A DNA stretch of 64,000 nt from Epiperipatus broadwayi (GCA_028023455.1 JAQFVV010006309.1:1444511-1508510); one strand, 5' to 3'. Positions 36,481-50,591 are shown, counted from the stretch's first letter. Program-made: numbers and translations. Notes: generated by a model from the sequence alone, not told the origin.

Positions 36481-38400
36481 CTCCTTTTTTTCTTTTTCCT
36501 CTCATAAAAACAGTGAATGAAAAAATCACTATTTTGATGGTTGAACTGAATATACAATTAAAATTGTTGAAGCTAACATATGAGAGAAAGAAGAAATTCT
36601 TCCTATTCAGCAGTGTCCAATTTTTATTAACAAGCAAGTGTAAAATGATAGAATATTATCAGATTATAATATGTAGAAGGAGTATATTCTGATTATTACA
36701 TCGCAGGAAGTAGAATGCAGTTACATGGAGAAAGACATACATAGAGTTGAATTTAATGATAAATCTAAAATGAAAAAGCACAATTTCTAGAACCATATTA
36801 AGAGAATTCAGAATATTACTTGAAGAAAGTTAATTTATATGATCAACTTTTTTGCAATCTGGTCAATCTGTATTAGAAAGATCAAGATCAAATTGAAAGT
36901 AACTTGCTTATGTAACTTATAATTGAGTCCAGGAAAGATTGGAATATTAATATTTGCCTACGAAACATTGAAAGTAGAATAATTTGTCACATGAACCCAT
37001 TCACTACTATGACTATAGTTAAAATACTGATTGCAACATTACATGCAAAATGGAATTAGTTAAAAATAAACCAGAGGATATGGAAAAAGAAACTGTTAAA
37101 TAAATAGTAAGTAAGAAAAAAAGTAGAAAATGAAATCTTGAGAAAAATATAAAAATTATTGCTATAGACAATATTGTGAATATGGAAATGATCATTGTTT
37201 ATGCTTATATTTTAGGGAAAATAGATCATTTCTTTGAGTGTTTATCCTATAAATTTGTTTCAGATTTTTATTCATTACACTGTATATACATCTGTGCATC
37301 TTCATCATTTATGAATTTAACCTGCCAAGTTCTAATATTATTTGATCTTTGATATGCACCAAAGAAGTTAAGATAATCAATATTTTAATCATTTAAGAAG
37401 GTTACCCTGCCATTTCTATTATTATTTGATTATTGATATGAACTGGAGATTTTTTGCAATATCAGTAGAATTACCAAATGTTTATTCCTGGAAGGATATA
37501 AAAAGGCTTATATTTTATATGCAAATGATTTTTTTTTGATACTAACATCAGAAATAATGAAGTTAAATATTTTACTTTATGAACTTTGGCCAAATTGGAA
37601 TGGAAATCCAATTCTTACCTGAGCCCATCTCAGTTAAAATTGAAAAAATAGAAGTGAGAGAGATTATTTTTGGAGAATATAGAAATGAGAGGTGGCACTT
37701 TAGAATAGCTAAAGATTGTATTTTGTAGGACAGATCTTTCTAAGGGGTTTTGATTATCAAAACCATGAAGCTCATGTGATTGTATTTGTTTATTCATGCA
37801 ATTTTCAGATGAGCATATCAGTCAAGTAAATTTCTAGTCTTTTCTTTATTTGGGAAAATATAGCATTTTTGGTTATTATTGCATGCTGTAGTATATTGGT
37901 TCATGTCAAATATATAATCAATGGCTTATGCAGTTTCATTTTATCAAACCATAGTATTTTTGTTTATTTGAGATTTGATTATGAAAGGTCTACAATCAAA
38001 AAATGTTATCAAAGTTCTATAGTATGGATATGCTAGCAGGGCTGGTTCAAAAGTTGAATTGGTTCAAAAAGCACCCATTACCTTTCTATCAGGATCAAAA
38101 AACTCTAGAAATAATGAATTTTTTTTCAGTAATATGTATAAATAGTAAAACAGTATTTGAACAAAACATGCTAAACAATGCCTTAACTGATGTTCAAATA
38201 GTGAGGCAGGTTTTAGAACTGGAATAATGAGCAAAAGAAAAGCTGAACGGGCAATGATTGCAAGGTTGAACTTTTAGGAAAACACAATTGTGACATAGGA
38301 AAGATGCCAAGACTATTTTAAACAATGTAGGACAAACCTTAAAACTACTTTTATAGCAATGTATTCCTTTTATAAACATTTGTTACAATAATAAAGTCAT
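36480..38400 (+). pseudogene. Possible decayed LINE or other retroelement body
   Basis: Plus-strand frames are unusually purine-rich. Around 37500 a frame reads KAYILYANDFFLILTSEIMK, LNILLYELWPN. ILYAND followed by hydrophobics and LL--L resembles the reverse-transcriptase YADD box of L1/Tx1-like LINEs (YAND at 37518-37529, with Asp replaced by Asn). Downstream, the 74-codon frame 38003-38227 (LAGLVQKLNWFKKHPLPFYQ, DQKTLEIMNFFSV) is unrecognised. Frames are broken throughout and no ends were found, so the call is tentative. Confidence 0.3.
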
Positions 38401-40450
<2,050 letters not shown>

Positions 40451-40594
40451 TATACATGGGATTCGAACTCAGACTTTCACACAACTCACTACTTTCAGTG
40501 CCATCTCAACATGTGTGATCAGGTGGGTCAGCAGTATGAGATGGCACTGAAAGTAGTGGGTCGTATGAAAGTCCGAGTTCGAATCCTGCATATA
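40451..40594. mobile_element. Palindromic element with box-B-like arms (family P), copy 2
   Basis: The left arm tatacatgggattcgaactc, agactttcacacaactcact pairs with the right arm agtgggtcgtatgaaagtcc, gagttcgaatcctgcatata. The cactttcagtgccatctca region also pairs. Both arm ends contain GAGTTCGAATCC, a near-consensus Pol III box B or tRNA T-loop sequence. The loop is ~28 bp. No ORF. Compare 10386-10667 and 49970-50090. Confidence 0.85.
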
Positions 40595-41430
40595 AAAGTA
40601 TTATGTAAAAAACAATATTTTTTATTATCTTTTAGTTATATTTACATATTATTTTAAAAAATGGTTAAAACTACAAAAAATCTGACAAAAATTATAATTT
40701 AATAATAAGATATGAAAAAAAAAGACCTCTAATAAATGAATTCTAAATTTAAATATCATGTAATTGTCTACTATATAAAAATATTTATGTATTGACTTTT
40801 TATTTAATGTAATTAATAAAGTATGAGTTAAATCAACATTAACAATTTTTTTTCTATGAATGTAATGTTTCTTTCAGATATATATATATATATTTTAATT
40901 AATTTAATAATTAAATCAATATTAACAAAATTTTATTCTGCAAAGGTAATATTTCCATTGGCTCAATTATTAAGGAGTTTTTTTGAGAAGGGTAAGGATG
41001 TGACTTCAAGTTCTAAATGGTGATGGATTTATTTTTATTGGTAATTTGAAAATGTGGAAATACCAATAGAAACACAGATAGGACAAGTTAATATAAAAAC
41101 ATTTAAAAATGATGGTTTTAAAATCTGATAAATAGATTGACATTGATAAAAAAAATTAACAGTAGTTTCAAGTTCATTTAAATGATTCTTTGAAAATTTG
41201 ATTTGTAAATTCATAAAAATGAATGTCCCCTACTTTTATTTGTGAAAGCTTAAAATTTGATTTACTTTTTAATACATTCATGTGAATCAAAGTTTTTCTT
41301 TAATTTCTTTAAATATTTTTTATTGCTGTTGTAAGAACATAGCAGAAAAAGAGAGATTTAACCATAAGGGAAAGGAAATTAATATTAGTAACCAACTGGA
41401 AGGCTGAACAAGAGAGAATTAGTAAGGAAA
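40595..41430. other. AT-rich stretch without recognised feature
   Basis: A short duplicated ttaaatcaa(t/c)attaacaa motif occurs near 40829 and 40911; otherwise nothing recognised. Confidence 0.45.
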
Positions 41431-41638
41431 CAAAATAGGAAAAACTCATTATACATATTGCCACACACAGCAAGCTAGGGTAATCAATGGATGCCAGAAG
41501 GTTTGTGCATAAAATTCCCATCTAGTGCCTACTCATCCAATATCCCCAGACTAGTTACTGGCTTGTGACCTTCTGGCATCCATTGATTACCCTAGTTTGT
41601 TTTGTGTAGCAATATGTATAGTGAGTTTTTCCTGTTTT
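41431..41638. mobile_element. Palindromic MITE, family M copy 2
   Basis: The left arm caaaataggaaaaactcatt, atacatattgccacacacag, gctagggtaatcaatggatg, ccagaagg pairs with the right arm ccttctggcatccattgatt, accctagtttgttttgtgta, gcaatatgtatagtgag. The loop, about 41509-41560, resembles that of copy 1 (gtgcataaaattcccatcta, gtgcctactcatccaatat). The outer extension acaagcataagaggtggtgg, tcatgtgat follows to about 41686. Confidence 0.85.
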
Positions 41639-42907
41639 AACAACAGTTATACACAAGCATAAGAGGTGGTGGTCATGTGATTCTTATAGGAAACATGTTA
41701 TGTAAAATTGTATGTTTTCTTATAGTTTGTAAATTTCCTTTATGTAATGTATTAACTTCTTTTTGGGATTATGGATTCTTGTCTGAATATTTAAGCCTAA
41801 AATAAATTAATGACTTATGTGAAGATCTTCTGATAATTGTAAAAATACATGTTATTTTGTCACCTAACCTCTCTCTTAAATATTATCTGAGAAACCAAGG
41901 ACTCATTTGAATTTGCAGCTACATCTAAAATTTGTAAGCACATATGTTTAGATATATAGTGATAAATGCACAAACCTTGAAAAATAAGTTGTTGAGAATT
42001 GAATTTTAATAATCAATATAGATTTTTCTTTTTGGGGATTTTTTTTTCTATAAAGATTTAAATAATTTAACTTATTTTTATTTTCATTTGACATTTATAT
42101 TTCTAATATTATATTTTTTTGTGAAATTACTTATTTATGTATTTTTAATAAATATCAAAAATATCCATAATCTATAAACAAATTTGATATTTGTATAATT
42201 TCTTCCAAGTGCATTAACCAATATACAATGTTAAAATTCTTTATAAAGTGCAACAAAAGATCAAATTAAGCTTATGAAGAATGGCATTTGAAGTTGATGA
42301 AATTGATTTTGGGCATATCAAACTTTTATGACTTTTTTGTATATATTCATATTGTAGCATTACTATTATGCTGATGATTATTGTTGATATTTAACATTAA
42401 CTTCTTAGTGTTTTATTTTCCAATACAAGTTTTATGTTTGTATATATTTGATTTGTGATAAGAATTTAGATTATTGTGTTTTTAAGAGCTGCATTAGAAA
42501 TCAAGATTATAAATGTGGAGAGTCTCATAGTTAGACTAATGCCAATCCTAAGAAGTAATTAAGACTGATGAAAAACCAGTTTTATTTATGAATTCAGGAA
42601 TTCATCAATTACCCCTCCCCCAATAGTCTTACAAAAAATGATGACAAGGATATCAGGTTACCATATCCAGTTATAATTTGTAATCAGTCCCACAAGTTTT
42701 GGAATTGCAGGGAAAAAATGAGGAACTATGAATAAACTACATTTAATGCATACATTTGAATATCGTTATTCAGTTAGCAAACACTTATGTCTATGACAGT
42801 GGTTTAAAATGGTTTCACTGTTTCATTTATGTAGATATAAATATCCCTAATTTTCACTGATATGTCTACATATTAAAAGTTCTTTCTGTCTCTCACTATC
42901 TTATTTA
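41639..42907. other. AT-rich stretch without recognised feature
   Basis: After the MITE extension (to about 41686) nothing is recognised up to the Merlin element. Confidence 0.5.
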
Positions 42908-43192
42908 GGGACTTTCCAATTTTACCTCATACCACTACTTGAGGGCACTTATTTTAAATAGTCGGAGATAATTATACACTTGAGGTAACTTATTTCCAAT
43001 AGTTGGAGATAATTATATAGTTGCAGGGACTAATGTTTAATGGAAAAAAACCCCACATAGTTGTGACTTGTGAATTTTTAAATTTATTGTATAAAAATAT
43101 GACAAAATGATATGCTATGGTGAATCAGAATGCAATTCACAAATACGTGATTACTTGCTCACTAAAATCAAAACTGCATTGGTTGTCTTTTT

Positions 43193-44130
43193 ATGCTCAA
43201 GATGATGAGAATTTGTGATCTACTAGCCACAGAAAGTGAGGCAGTGGAATTTTGCCAAAAAAACCATATCCTGCCCTCTCAAAAAGTCTGCTCCAATGGC
43301 TACAATATGAAATTGTATTTTGCCAAACCCTGAAATGGTGATGTAATTTAAAAGTCTGCCAATACCGTGTAGTGTTATATAAAGACACATGGTTTGAAGG
43401 CTAAAATAACATTTCTAACAACCATCCAATTTATTTATTATTGGAATAGAGTTACCATGACAATTGAATGTAAACCACTAAACATCACATGATCACCATC
43501 TCTATACTAGCACATAATTTGTTGTAAACAAAGGCAAAACTCTCCATACAGTAGTGAATTGGATTTGTGCAAAGACTATCATTTCTTGAAACAGTTATCT
43601 AAGAAAAGTGTGCAAAGAAAATGATTGATTCAGCCATTGTGTAAAATTGGAGGATCTGGAAAAATTGTAGAAGTTGATGAAAGTCTCTTTACAAAACGAA
43701 AGAACCAACAAGGGAGAATACTCCTGCAGCAGTGATTATTCGGTGGTTTATGCAGAAAAACCAGAGTGTTTTATTGTCACTGTTCCATGTTGGACAGCAT
43801 CCAATCTACTTGATACTATTCAACAAAATATAGCACAAGTATCAACAATTTATTCTGATTGTTGGAAGGCCTATAAAACTGATGATTTTAAGAAACACAG
43901 GATTTGAACATTTTAAAGTTAATCATAGTTATAATTTTGTGGATCCTTCTGCTGGAGCACATACCCAAAACATTAGAAAGACCTTGGGAGCTAGTTAAAT
44001 AGTGCAATAAAAGACAGAGGGGAACCGCTTGCAAATACATGGATTCCTATTTAGCTGAGTTCATGTGGTGGCGATTGCACCAAGAAGAAGATTTATTTGT
44101 CACAATTTTAGAAGCCATTAGTAAAGTTAA
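43193..44130 (+). pseudogene. Merlin (IS1595/ISXO2-like) transposase, multiply broken
   Basis: N-terminal part, about 43193-43400: MRICDLLATESEAVEFCQKN, HILPSQKVCSNGYNMKLYFA, then AKP and a stop. After an insertion (43487-43553) the catalytic core follows: IGGSGKIVEVDESLFTKRKN, QQGRILLQQ, stop (TGA where Trp is expected), LFGGLCRK. After a frameshift it continues EKPECFIVTVPCW, LLDTIQQNIAQVSTIYSDCW, KAYKTDDFKKH. A further frameshift gives NHSYNFVDPSAGAHTQNI, and finally YMDSYLAEFMWWRLHQEEDL, FVTILEAI. VDES and SDCWKAY hold the first two catalytic Asp residues; the third acidic residue after HTQNI lies at a frame break. At least four lesions are seen. Confidence 0.85.
43487..43553. mobile_element. 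Family M MITE end nested in the Merlin transposase
   Basis: The sequence catcacatgatcaccatctc, tatactagcacataatttgt, then tgtaaacaaaggcaaaactc, tccatacagta is the reverse complement of the right arm end of family M copy 1 (about 36182-36253). It splits the Merlin reading frame between the N-terminal and catalytic parts. Only the outer ~67 bp remain. Confidence 0.7.
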
Positions 44131-44552
44131 CTATTTTTTTATTACTTTCATTTTTTTTTACTTTAATTAAACATTAGAATACAAAATTGTTTTCATCTTT
44201 TTTACTTTCACTTTCATTAAATATTTCCAATTACGCTGCATACTACCAATTTGTTAGTAATTACATATTTTTTTTATTCTTTGATTAAATACCAAATTAT
44301 TGTTTATTTCAGTATATTAGTTAGTACTTAAGTTTTTGGTTTTGTTTTTTACTTTATAATTAAATGTTAGAATACAAAATTGTTGTTCAGTCTTTTTACT
44401 TCTATTGTTATTAACCATTAGTCCCTGCAACTGTATAATTATCTTTGACTATTGGAAATAAGTATCCTCAAGTGTATAATCATCTCCTACTATTGGAAAT
44501 AAGTGCCCTCAAGTGGTGGCTTGGGGCAAAATCGGAAAGTACCCATATTTAT

Positions 44553-45340
44553 ATTATTTTTATCAGACTGGAAGTCTATATGGGTAAATTTTGTGAGTGC
44601 AAGATGCAACTATTGTGATGAACACTTTGTATAAAAAATTTTTTGGACTCTTACTACCATGGATATGGGTATCAGCACAGATAACCAATCTTCTTGAAGG
44701 TCCAATATATAGATTCTGTTTTATAACTTAGCAACTTGTCTGATAATATAATTCTGTTTTTTTGACTCCAAGATGTACATGCAATCCATGAAATTTTGTA
44801 ACACTTATTTCAATTTTCTATAAAAATAATTACTTGAATCTATTATTCTTTATTTGTATACATCATAGCTTAGAAATTATAATAAACTCATGAGACACAT
44901 TATTACCTATTAAACATTATATGCTCTTCTCTGATTTCAGTCACCATATGGCTTAAGAAGCACTAATTCATTTTATTTTTTTCCTTACTCTGGAATAAAG
45001 CAAATAGAATGAATTACCATTTCAAAAACCATATGATAATTTTAAGGAGGCAAAAATCATGTGAAGTTTTACTGACATATATTATCTTAAATAAAAAATG
45101 CAAAATGACTTGTTAAAGTAAGTTCTGAAATTGCTGGTGCTTAATTCATATAACTATGCAATCAAGTTATATTAGTTTGAGTCTAAAAGAGGAAAAATGC
45201 AAAGAATGAATTTTTTTTGCCAGTGACAGCGATCATCTATAACATAGATAGGAAATTTGATTATAGTACTACCGTTTAGTATCCATTGATCACCCAAACT
45301 GACAATAGATATTTGTGGATAAATTAAATAGAATGAATTT
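44553..45340. other. AT-rich stretch without recognised feature
   Basis: CpG begins to reappear from about 45225. Nothing else recognised. Confidence 0.45.
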
Positions 45341-45508
45341 ATGCTCGTAAAATACACTATGTCTATTATATCAAGCATTAATAAAGGAAGGAAAACTATT
45401 CTAATATGTTTTATTGGCGTGTGTGCCTGTATTTGTAACTTTTTATATAGATTTTGTAACTTACAAAATATCTCAATATTAGATAAGATAGTATTTTTTT
45501 CTTTTAGA

Positions 45509-45616
45509 CAATTTGTTGATATGAGTTTAAATCCAGAAGGAAATAAAACATTGACCTATTTAGTTGGGGATTTTTGTGTACAAATTGGAATTGCAATATA
45601 CAATCGTCAGCGTTAG
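45509..45616 (+). CDS. Candidate terminal coding exon, unknown gene
   Basis: A strong acceptor (tttttttcttttag, ending 45508) is followed by an open frame reading QFVDMSLNPEGNKTLTYLVG, DFCVQIGIAIYNRQR and TAG at 45614-45616. It has balanced, non-AT-driven amino-acid use. AATAAA lies at 45848-45853, a plausible 3' UTR length. The frame extends upstream to 45341 without a stop, but that part is hydrophobic and low-complexity and looks intronic. Local CpG retention (45.2-46.4 kb) also sets the segment apart. The protein is not recognised; a chance ORF or transposon fragment cannot be excluded. Confidence 0.35.
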   Translation, partial: QFVDMSLNPEGNKTLTYLVGDFCVQIGIAIYNRQR

Positions 45617-47162
45617 CTGAAAACAGATCTCAATTTCAGTTTGCAGGAAACTATTGATGGCATGATTACTTTTGACTTGATCGATTTGCTAGATCTTTTT
45701 ATTTTTTTTTCGAAGCAATATAAATTGATTTGGGGGTGAGCGAATAAGAGATTTTTTTTTTTTATAAAACAAAACCATACATACATTATATATATATGCA
45801 TGTGATTTATCTTTATCTGAAATGTATAAATCTGTATTGTAAAAACAAATAAAGAAGTTCAAGTTTTATAATTTTTGTATTTGAGAAAGAAAGAATTTTA
45901 AATTAACTGACGAGATATTTAAAAAAGAAAATGAATTTATTTGATTTAATAATTCTGGCGCAGTTCTTAAAGGGATATTATTGTAAATAGCATATTAAAG
46001 TAACTATATATAAATTGCACATACTTTATTGAGTATATATATACTACAACTACAATGGAAACACTGTGAACGAAATTAATCACAGAATTAAATTGGGATT
46101 GAATGTTTTTGGCAAAAAATATTAAAAGGAAATATATTCATGGAAGATTTTTAAATGATGTATTTTATCACGTTTTAATTAGGAATCTGACGTTTGGACA
46201 CATAATATGATAATAATACAGATATTTCAGACAATTCAATAAATTATATAAAGAGGTGTATAAAGAGTAACAAGAAGAGATTAAAAGCAAAATATTTGCA
46301 TGAGACAACGACAGATATCACTGACCTTATTGAGCATATTGGACGTTTTATTAAAAAAAAAGGTATTAATTGAACTGTTAAAATCTTAAGCTAAATCCCA
46401 AAAATTGTAAAAGACCTAGAATGAAATCATATGTAAGGTGGATGAAAGAAATAAAAAAAGTTGTTGTTGTGGTGAAGAAGACAGACATGGATTGGAAAAA
46501 ACTGCATTTATCTTGCAGTGGATTGGTACTGATTAAAAATGAAGATAAGGATGAAACTAGGGATTTTTACTTACATAATATTACATATATTTTTAATTAA
46601 TGGAAAATGAAGAAGTCATCAAAGGTGTAAGTAAAGAATACATTTTATTTATTTGTTTAGTGTGAGGATATTCTTTGAAATCTTAACTATTAACAAAATA
46701 TTATAAAGGAATCTATAAGGTCTCCATCTAATAGATAGATTTTTCAGTGGCTTTATTAAGACTTTCACTTCTGCCACTGCAGTTATAGGTTTTATAGTTA
46801 GTAACTATAAGGTTGTTAATTTATGGTGACACATTTACATTGATTAGTGGCTGATAATTTCATTTATAAATTAGATGAATGCAACAGATATTAATATAAG
46901 AGTAATTGAAAATTATAGTTTGATGAATGCAAAATATCCAATTATTCATTTAAGTAAATTACTTTATAGTCCTATATGTTTTAGTATAGTGATAGAGTGA
47001 CAGTCTTTTGAATTCAAATCCATAAATTGTGGCCCCACTCTATTACTTTTGATATTCAAATTTTTTAAGACTTGAGCAATAAACTTTTTGGTTATTATTT
47101 TTATTTAGTTTAATTATTTTATTTAATATTTTTAATACACACATACCCTAATCTGTTAATGA
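45617..47162. other. Trailer-like and AT-rich DNA
   Basis: AATAAA at 45848 may end the candidate exon's transcript. CpG retention continues to about 46350. A tRNA-like word (tagtgatagagtgacag, then aattcaaatcc) lies at about 46985-47024 but is too diverged to call. Confidence 0.4.
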
Positions 47163-49275
47163 TTTATCTATGTTCTTTATTACTTTTTACAATGCTTTTT
47201 TACAACTCACTATTGATACCTTTGATTGCCCCAGCAGTCTTTTTCAGAACTATAACAAACACAATACAAATACATGAATACAAATAAATATACATGAACA
47301 CATAATTTTACATTATATATATTGTACCGATATCTTAGCTGTACATATAATAATTTTGACTAAAAAATATTAAAAATAAAAAATTCTCATAAAACAACAT
47401 AAAGTTTCAATTTGATAATAAATAGTTAAAAGTTTAATAAAGGGAAGTTTAATATAAAAGTTTAGAGTTTTTAAAAAATAAAGAAAGAAGAAAATACTGT
47501 TAGCCCAGGGGGAAATAAACCCTGCATCATTCATAAAGTTTTACAAATTTATTTAAAAGTAATTTGGGGGGGGGGGGAGAATTTGGCTTAGAAAAGGTTA
47601 AAACTATAGTGGTTTAAATGAAACCTTTACATAAAATTAAAAATATCTCTCTTTCCATTTAAATTATTAAAGAAAGAAAAAAGGAAAGTAATTTTTAAAA
47701 CTAAATAACGAAGTGATTTTAAATATATATGTGCGCTAATTGTGATTGTGAACATAAGGAATAGTAAAATAAATGTGTGCATATTAAAAATATTAAAGAG
47801 AAAGACAAATGAAAGCATGTAATTGGAATGGGTCTCAAAGATTAAATATTGTATATGCTTGTGACATAAAAAACAAATTTGCAATGGCTACTAATTAAAA
47901 GATCTCAAACAACAGGATTAAAATCTTATCAAAGGAAGGTATTCAAAAACAGTTGAGGAATTTCAACAACAGATATAGCTGGCAGACATAAAAACCAATT
48001 AGCAAAGTGACAACAGGTCATCATATAAATAGTTTTGATTTTCATCAATCTAGCAGCTGAGATCACAATCAGATCAGTTCAGTCTAAGAATTCAGTCTAT
48101 CAGTTCTTTAAACAGTGTTTACCAAGACAATGCAGTGCTAACAGCCATGGGAATCATACAACTTTTCTCCAGCCTGAGTCCGGTGGAAACAGCCAATTTG
48201 TCCGGAAAAAGTGAGCCTGCCTAACAAGTTAAAAATCCGCTAGGGATATTGAACTGTCTTAAAGAATAGTGCCACAAAATAAGCATTAAACCTCCACAGA
48301 ACCTCAAATCCAACTGGTTGGAAAGATTTTCATGTGAAGCAGTAACCAGCAAGAAGACAACATTCAAATTCTATAAGTAATGAGTAATTTGTATTATTTC
48401 CATTTCTAATATTAAAGTAGCCATTGCAATCCTTAAAGCCTCCCAGAATCAGTTAATAAATAAACTCTATAGCATGCATAAAGAACTATGGATATGGATG
48501 TTTTTGAAATGTTGTGTATGTTAATGATTTAAGATATTTTATATTGATTTCATGTATTTTAAAATATCTTGTATTATTTAATATTCTTTGTTACATTATA
48601 TTGCTATTGTATATGTGTGAGCCTGAGGCTATGATAAGTCATTGTTTCATTTAATTAAGTTTTATACAAGTAAATAAAATTAGAATAATAAATGTTTAGT
48701 TGAAATAAATTATCTTGAAACGTAATATTTGCTGGTCATTTCTTTACCACTAATTAAAGCAATAATGTGTTAGATTATTCTTTTGATTGAGCAAGTCATG
48801 GGATATTATTTTGAGCACTGGATTATGATCCTACTGTCCTGGCATGTTAGTTCTCATAGCTAGCTGGCACCTGAAGTTTACCTCAAAACAAAGTGCTTGG
48901 GTAGTAGGGGTTTCAATCTAGCAGTCGTGGTGAGCCACGGTCTGGAAATGTAATCGTGTTATGTGTTGCATAGCTCGGTCTAATTGTGGGTATCATTGAT
49001 AGCTCTGCTACCTTCCCTCTGCTTGAAGAGCTGGTTCATTCAGATAATATTTATAATATAAAATTATAAAATTATGATAAATAAGATTTAAACCCAGTTA
49101 AACCTAGCAAATAGAATACTCTGTATCATCTTCCGAATGCACCCAGTACAATATATTTGTATTCATGTATTAGTATTGGGTTTGTTATAGTCCTGAAGAA
49201 GTTTGGGTAATCGAAACTGTTAATAGTGGATTGTAAAAAAGCATTGTAAAAAGTAATAAAGAACGTAGATGATAT
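47163..49275. mobile_element. ~2.1-kb segment bounded by ~125-bp inverted repeats
   Basis: Left repeat, 47163-47290: atctatgttctttattactt, tttacaatgcttttttacaa, then ctgaaaaagactgctgg (in complement) and aacaaacacaatac. Right repeat, about 49150-49275, is the reverse complement, containing gggtttgttatagtcctgaa, gaagtttgggtaatcgaaac, attgtaaaaaagcattgtaa, aaagtaataaagaac. CCTGAAGAAG...TCGAAAC words are common in Penelope-like and other invertebrate elements (recollection, unsearched). The interior lacks a recognisable ORF. Two oppositely oriented copies of one element, or one element with inverted terminal repeats, would both explain this. Confidence 0.6.
48024..48110 (+). promoter_or_regulatory. 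TATA-type promoter-like module, possible old LTR or element promoter
   Basis: TATAAATAG at 48024-48032 is followed about 45 bases on by clustered tcagatcagttcagt, ttcagtctatcagttc repeats. A TATA box followed by TCAGT-type initiators is common in Gypsy-like LTRs. No matching direct LTR was found, so this is weak. Confidence 0.25.
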
Positions 49276-49969
49276 TAATATTATATCAATTTAGCATTGC
49301 AATAAAAAAGATAAAGTTATAATACTATTAATGATTCATTATAGAATTAAGTTTTTTCCCCAAAACTTCTTCAGATACTATGGTTACTGGCTCATAATTT
49401 TAATTATCATCATTAATAGTCATTCATAAATAAATATGCCAATTAAATTCTAGAATAACAAAAAAAATTAAAGATGAATTTTTGTGATAACCATACTAAA
49501 TACTTTGTGTAATACAAGTAAGTATTATATGTTGCATGCTGATTTGACTTTTTTTTTTGCATATTTTTTTTAAAATCTTTTTCAGTGCAGGCTATTTTTA
49601 TATTAAAAACTTCATTCTGCCCACATTCATATCTTTCCAATGTAAGCAGTAAATATTCATGTTTTTAGAATGTCTTTAAGACATAATAAATTTTGAAGAA
49701 TAATAACTATTCACAATTAAACTAATTGAAATAGATAATTAATAATATTTAAATGAGAGTATTATATTATCTCTATAATTTTATTTCGTAAATGTTATAT
49801 AATCTTTTTAGCAGCAGACTGGATAACAAATAATATTATGTCTCCAAAATTGTTGCATTAATAAAGATTAAGAAAAATCTAGATTAAAGTAATCCAGTCC
49901 TAGGAATAAGACTAATTATTTAAATTCTATTTGTTTCACATATAATATTAATTTTTCTACAGTACGGGC
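49276..49969. other. AT-rich stretch without recognised feature
   Basis: Nothing recognised. Confidence 0.5.
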
Positions 49970-50090
49970 TTCTTCATACCTGCACTTATATATGTAATTT
50001 GTAAGGGTTTGAACTCAGACTTTCACACGGCCCTCAACCATCCAAGCTATCTTATACCGCTAATACCCTTGATCACACACATATCAAACT
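49970..50090 (-). mobile_element. Half-element of family P (tRNA-like)
   Basis: In reverse complement: tattagcggtataagatagc, ttggatggttgagggccgtg, tgaaagtctgagttcaaacc, cttacaaattacatatataa. It shares gaaagtc(t/c)gagttc with both palindromic family P copies and ataagat(a/g)g with 10386-10667. gatagcttggatgg is box-A-like and gagttcaaaccc box-B-like at roughly tRNA spacing. Only one arm is present here. Confidence 0.65.
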
Positions 50091-50578
50091 CTCTATATAT
50101 TACAGATAATATTGTAAAAAGTGAAATACAGGTAAAATATCATTAACATCAAAATCCCTAGTTCCAGAGTATTACTAGATTTCAAAAATAGATCCTTGTT
50201 TTTGGATTTCATAAATACATCTTTTATTCTTCTATTATAAAACAAAACTCCTTTATTATAGACCCCCCCCCCCACAGTTTCCCCGAGGCAGCTCATTACA
50301 TTTAAACATTAATTTATAGATATTTATTAAATGTTTATTTATTTTTTACTTTTATAACAAACTAATTCTATTTATTAAAATTTTGTTAGATAATAGTTTT
50401 TGAAAAATAGATATTTAGATTAACAGTATTCTTTTAGTAATTTAAAGATAAACACAAAATATAACAATGTTTTAATAGATTTGTTTATAGTGACTTTACT
50501 TCTACTCTTTAGAAAGTCTTATTAAAAAACAAATATGGTAAAATAGAATTTGAGAAAACTGATTGTGTTTGTTAAACT
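50091..50578. other. AT-rich stretch with C12 run
   Basis: A polycytosine tract occurs at about 50262-50273. Nothing else recognised. Confidence 0.5.
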
Positions 50579-50591
50579 ACAAATATTCTCT

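Larger units (their letters stand above)
42908..44544 (+). mobile_element. Merlin-superfamily DNA transposon, 1637 bp, near full length
   Basis: Terminal inverted repeats of 134 bp: 42908-43041, starting gggactttccaattttacct, and 44411-44544, ending gcaaaatcggaaagtaccc. Each TIR contains a twice-repeated ~42-bp module (cacttgagg, then acttatttccaatagt, then ggagataattata). Flanks ttattta (42901-42907) and atatttat (44545-44552) give an imperfect 7-8-bp target duplication, compatible with the 8-9 bp known for Merlin. The interior encodes an IS1595/IS1016-like (ISXO2-type) transposase, the Merlin hallmark. The gene is broken, so the copy is inactive. Confidence 0.85.

Noticed and set aside
46985-47024. 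tRNA-like SINE relic
   Set aside because: Only loose box A and box B similarity; no 3' tail or flanking duplication.
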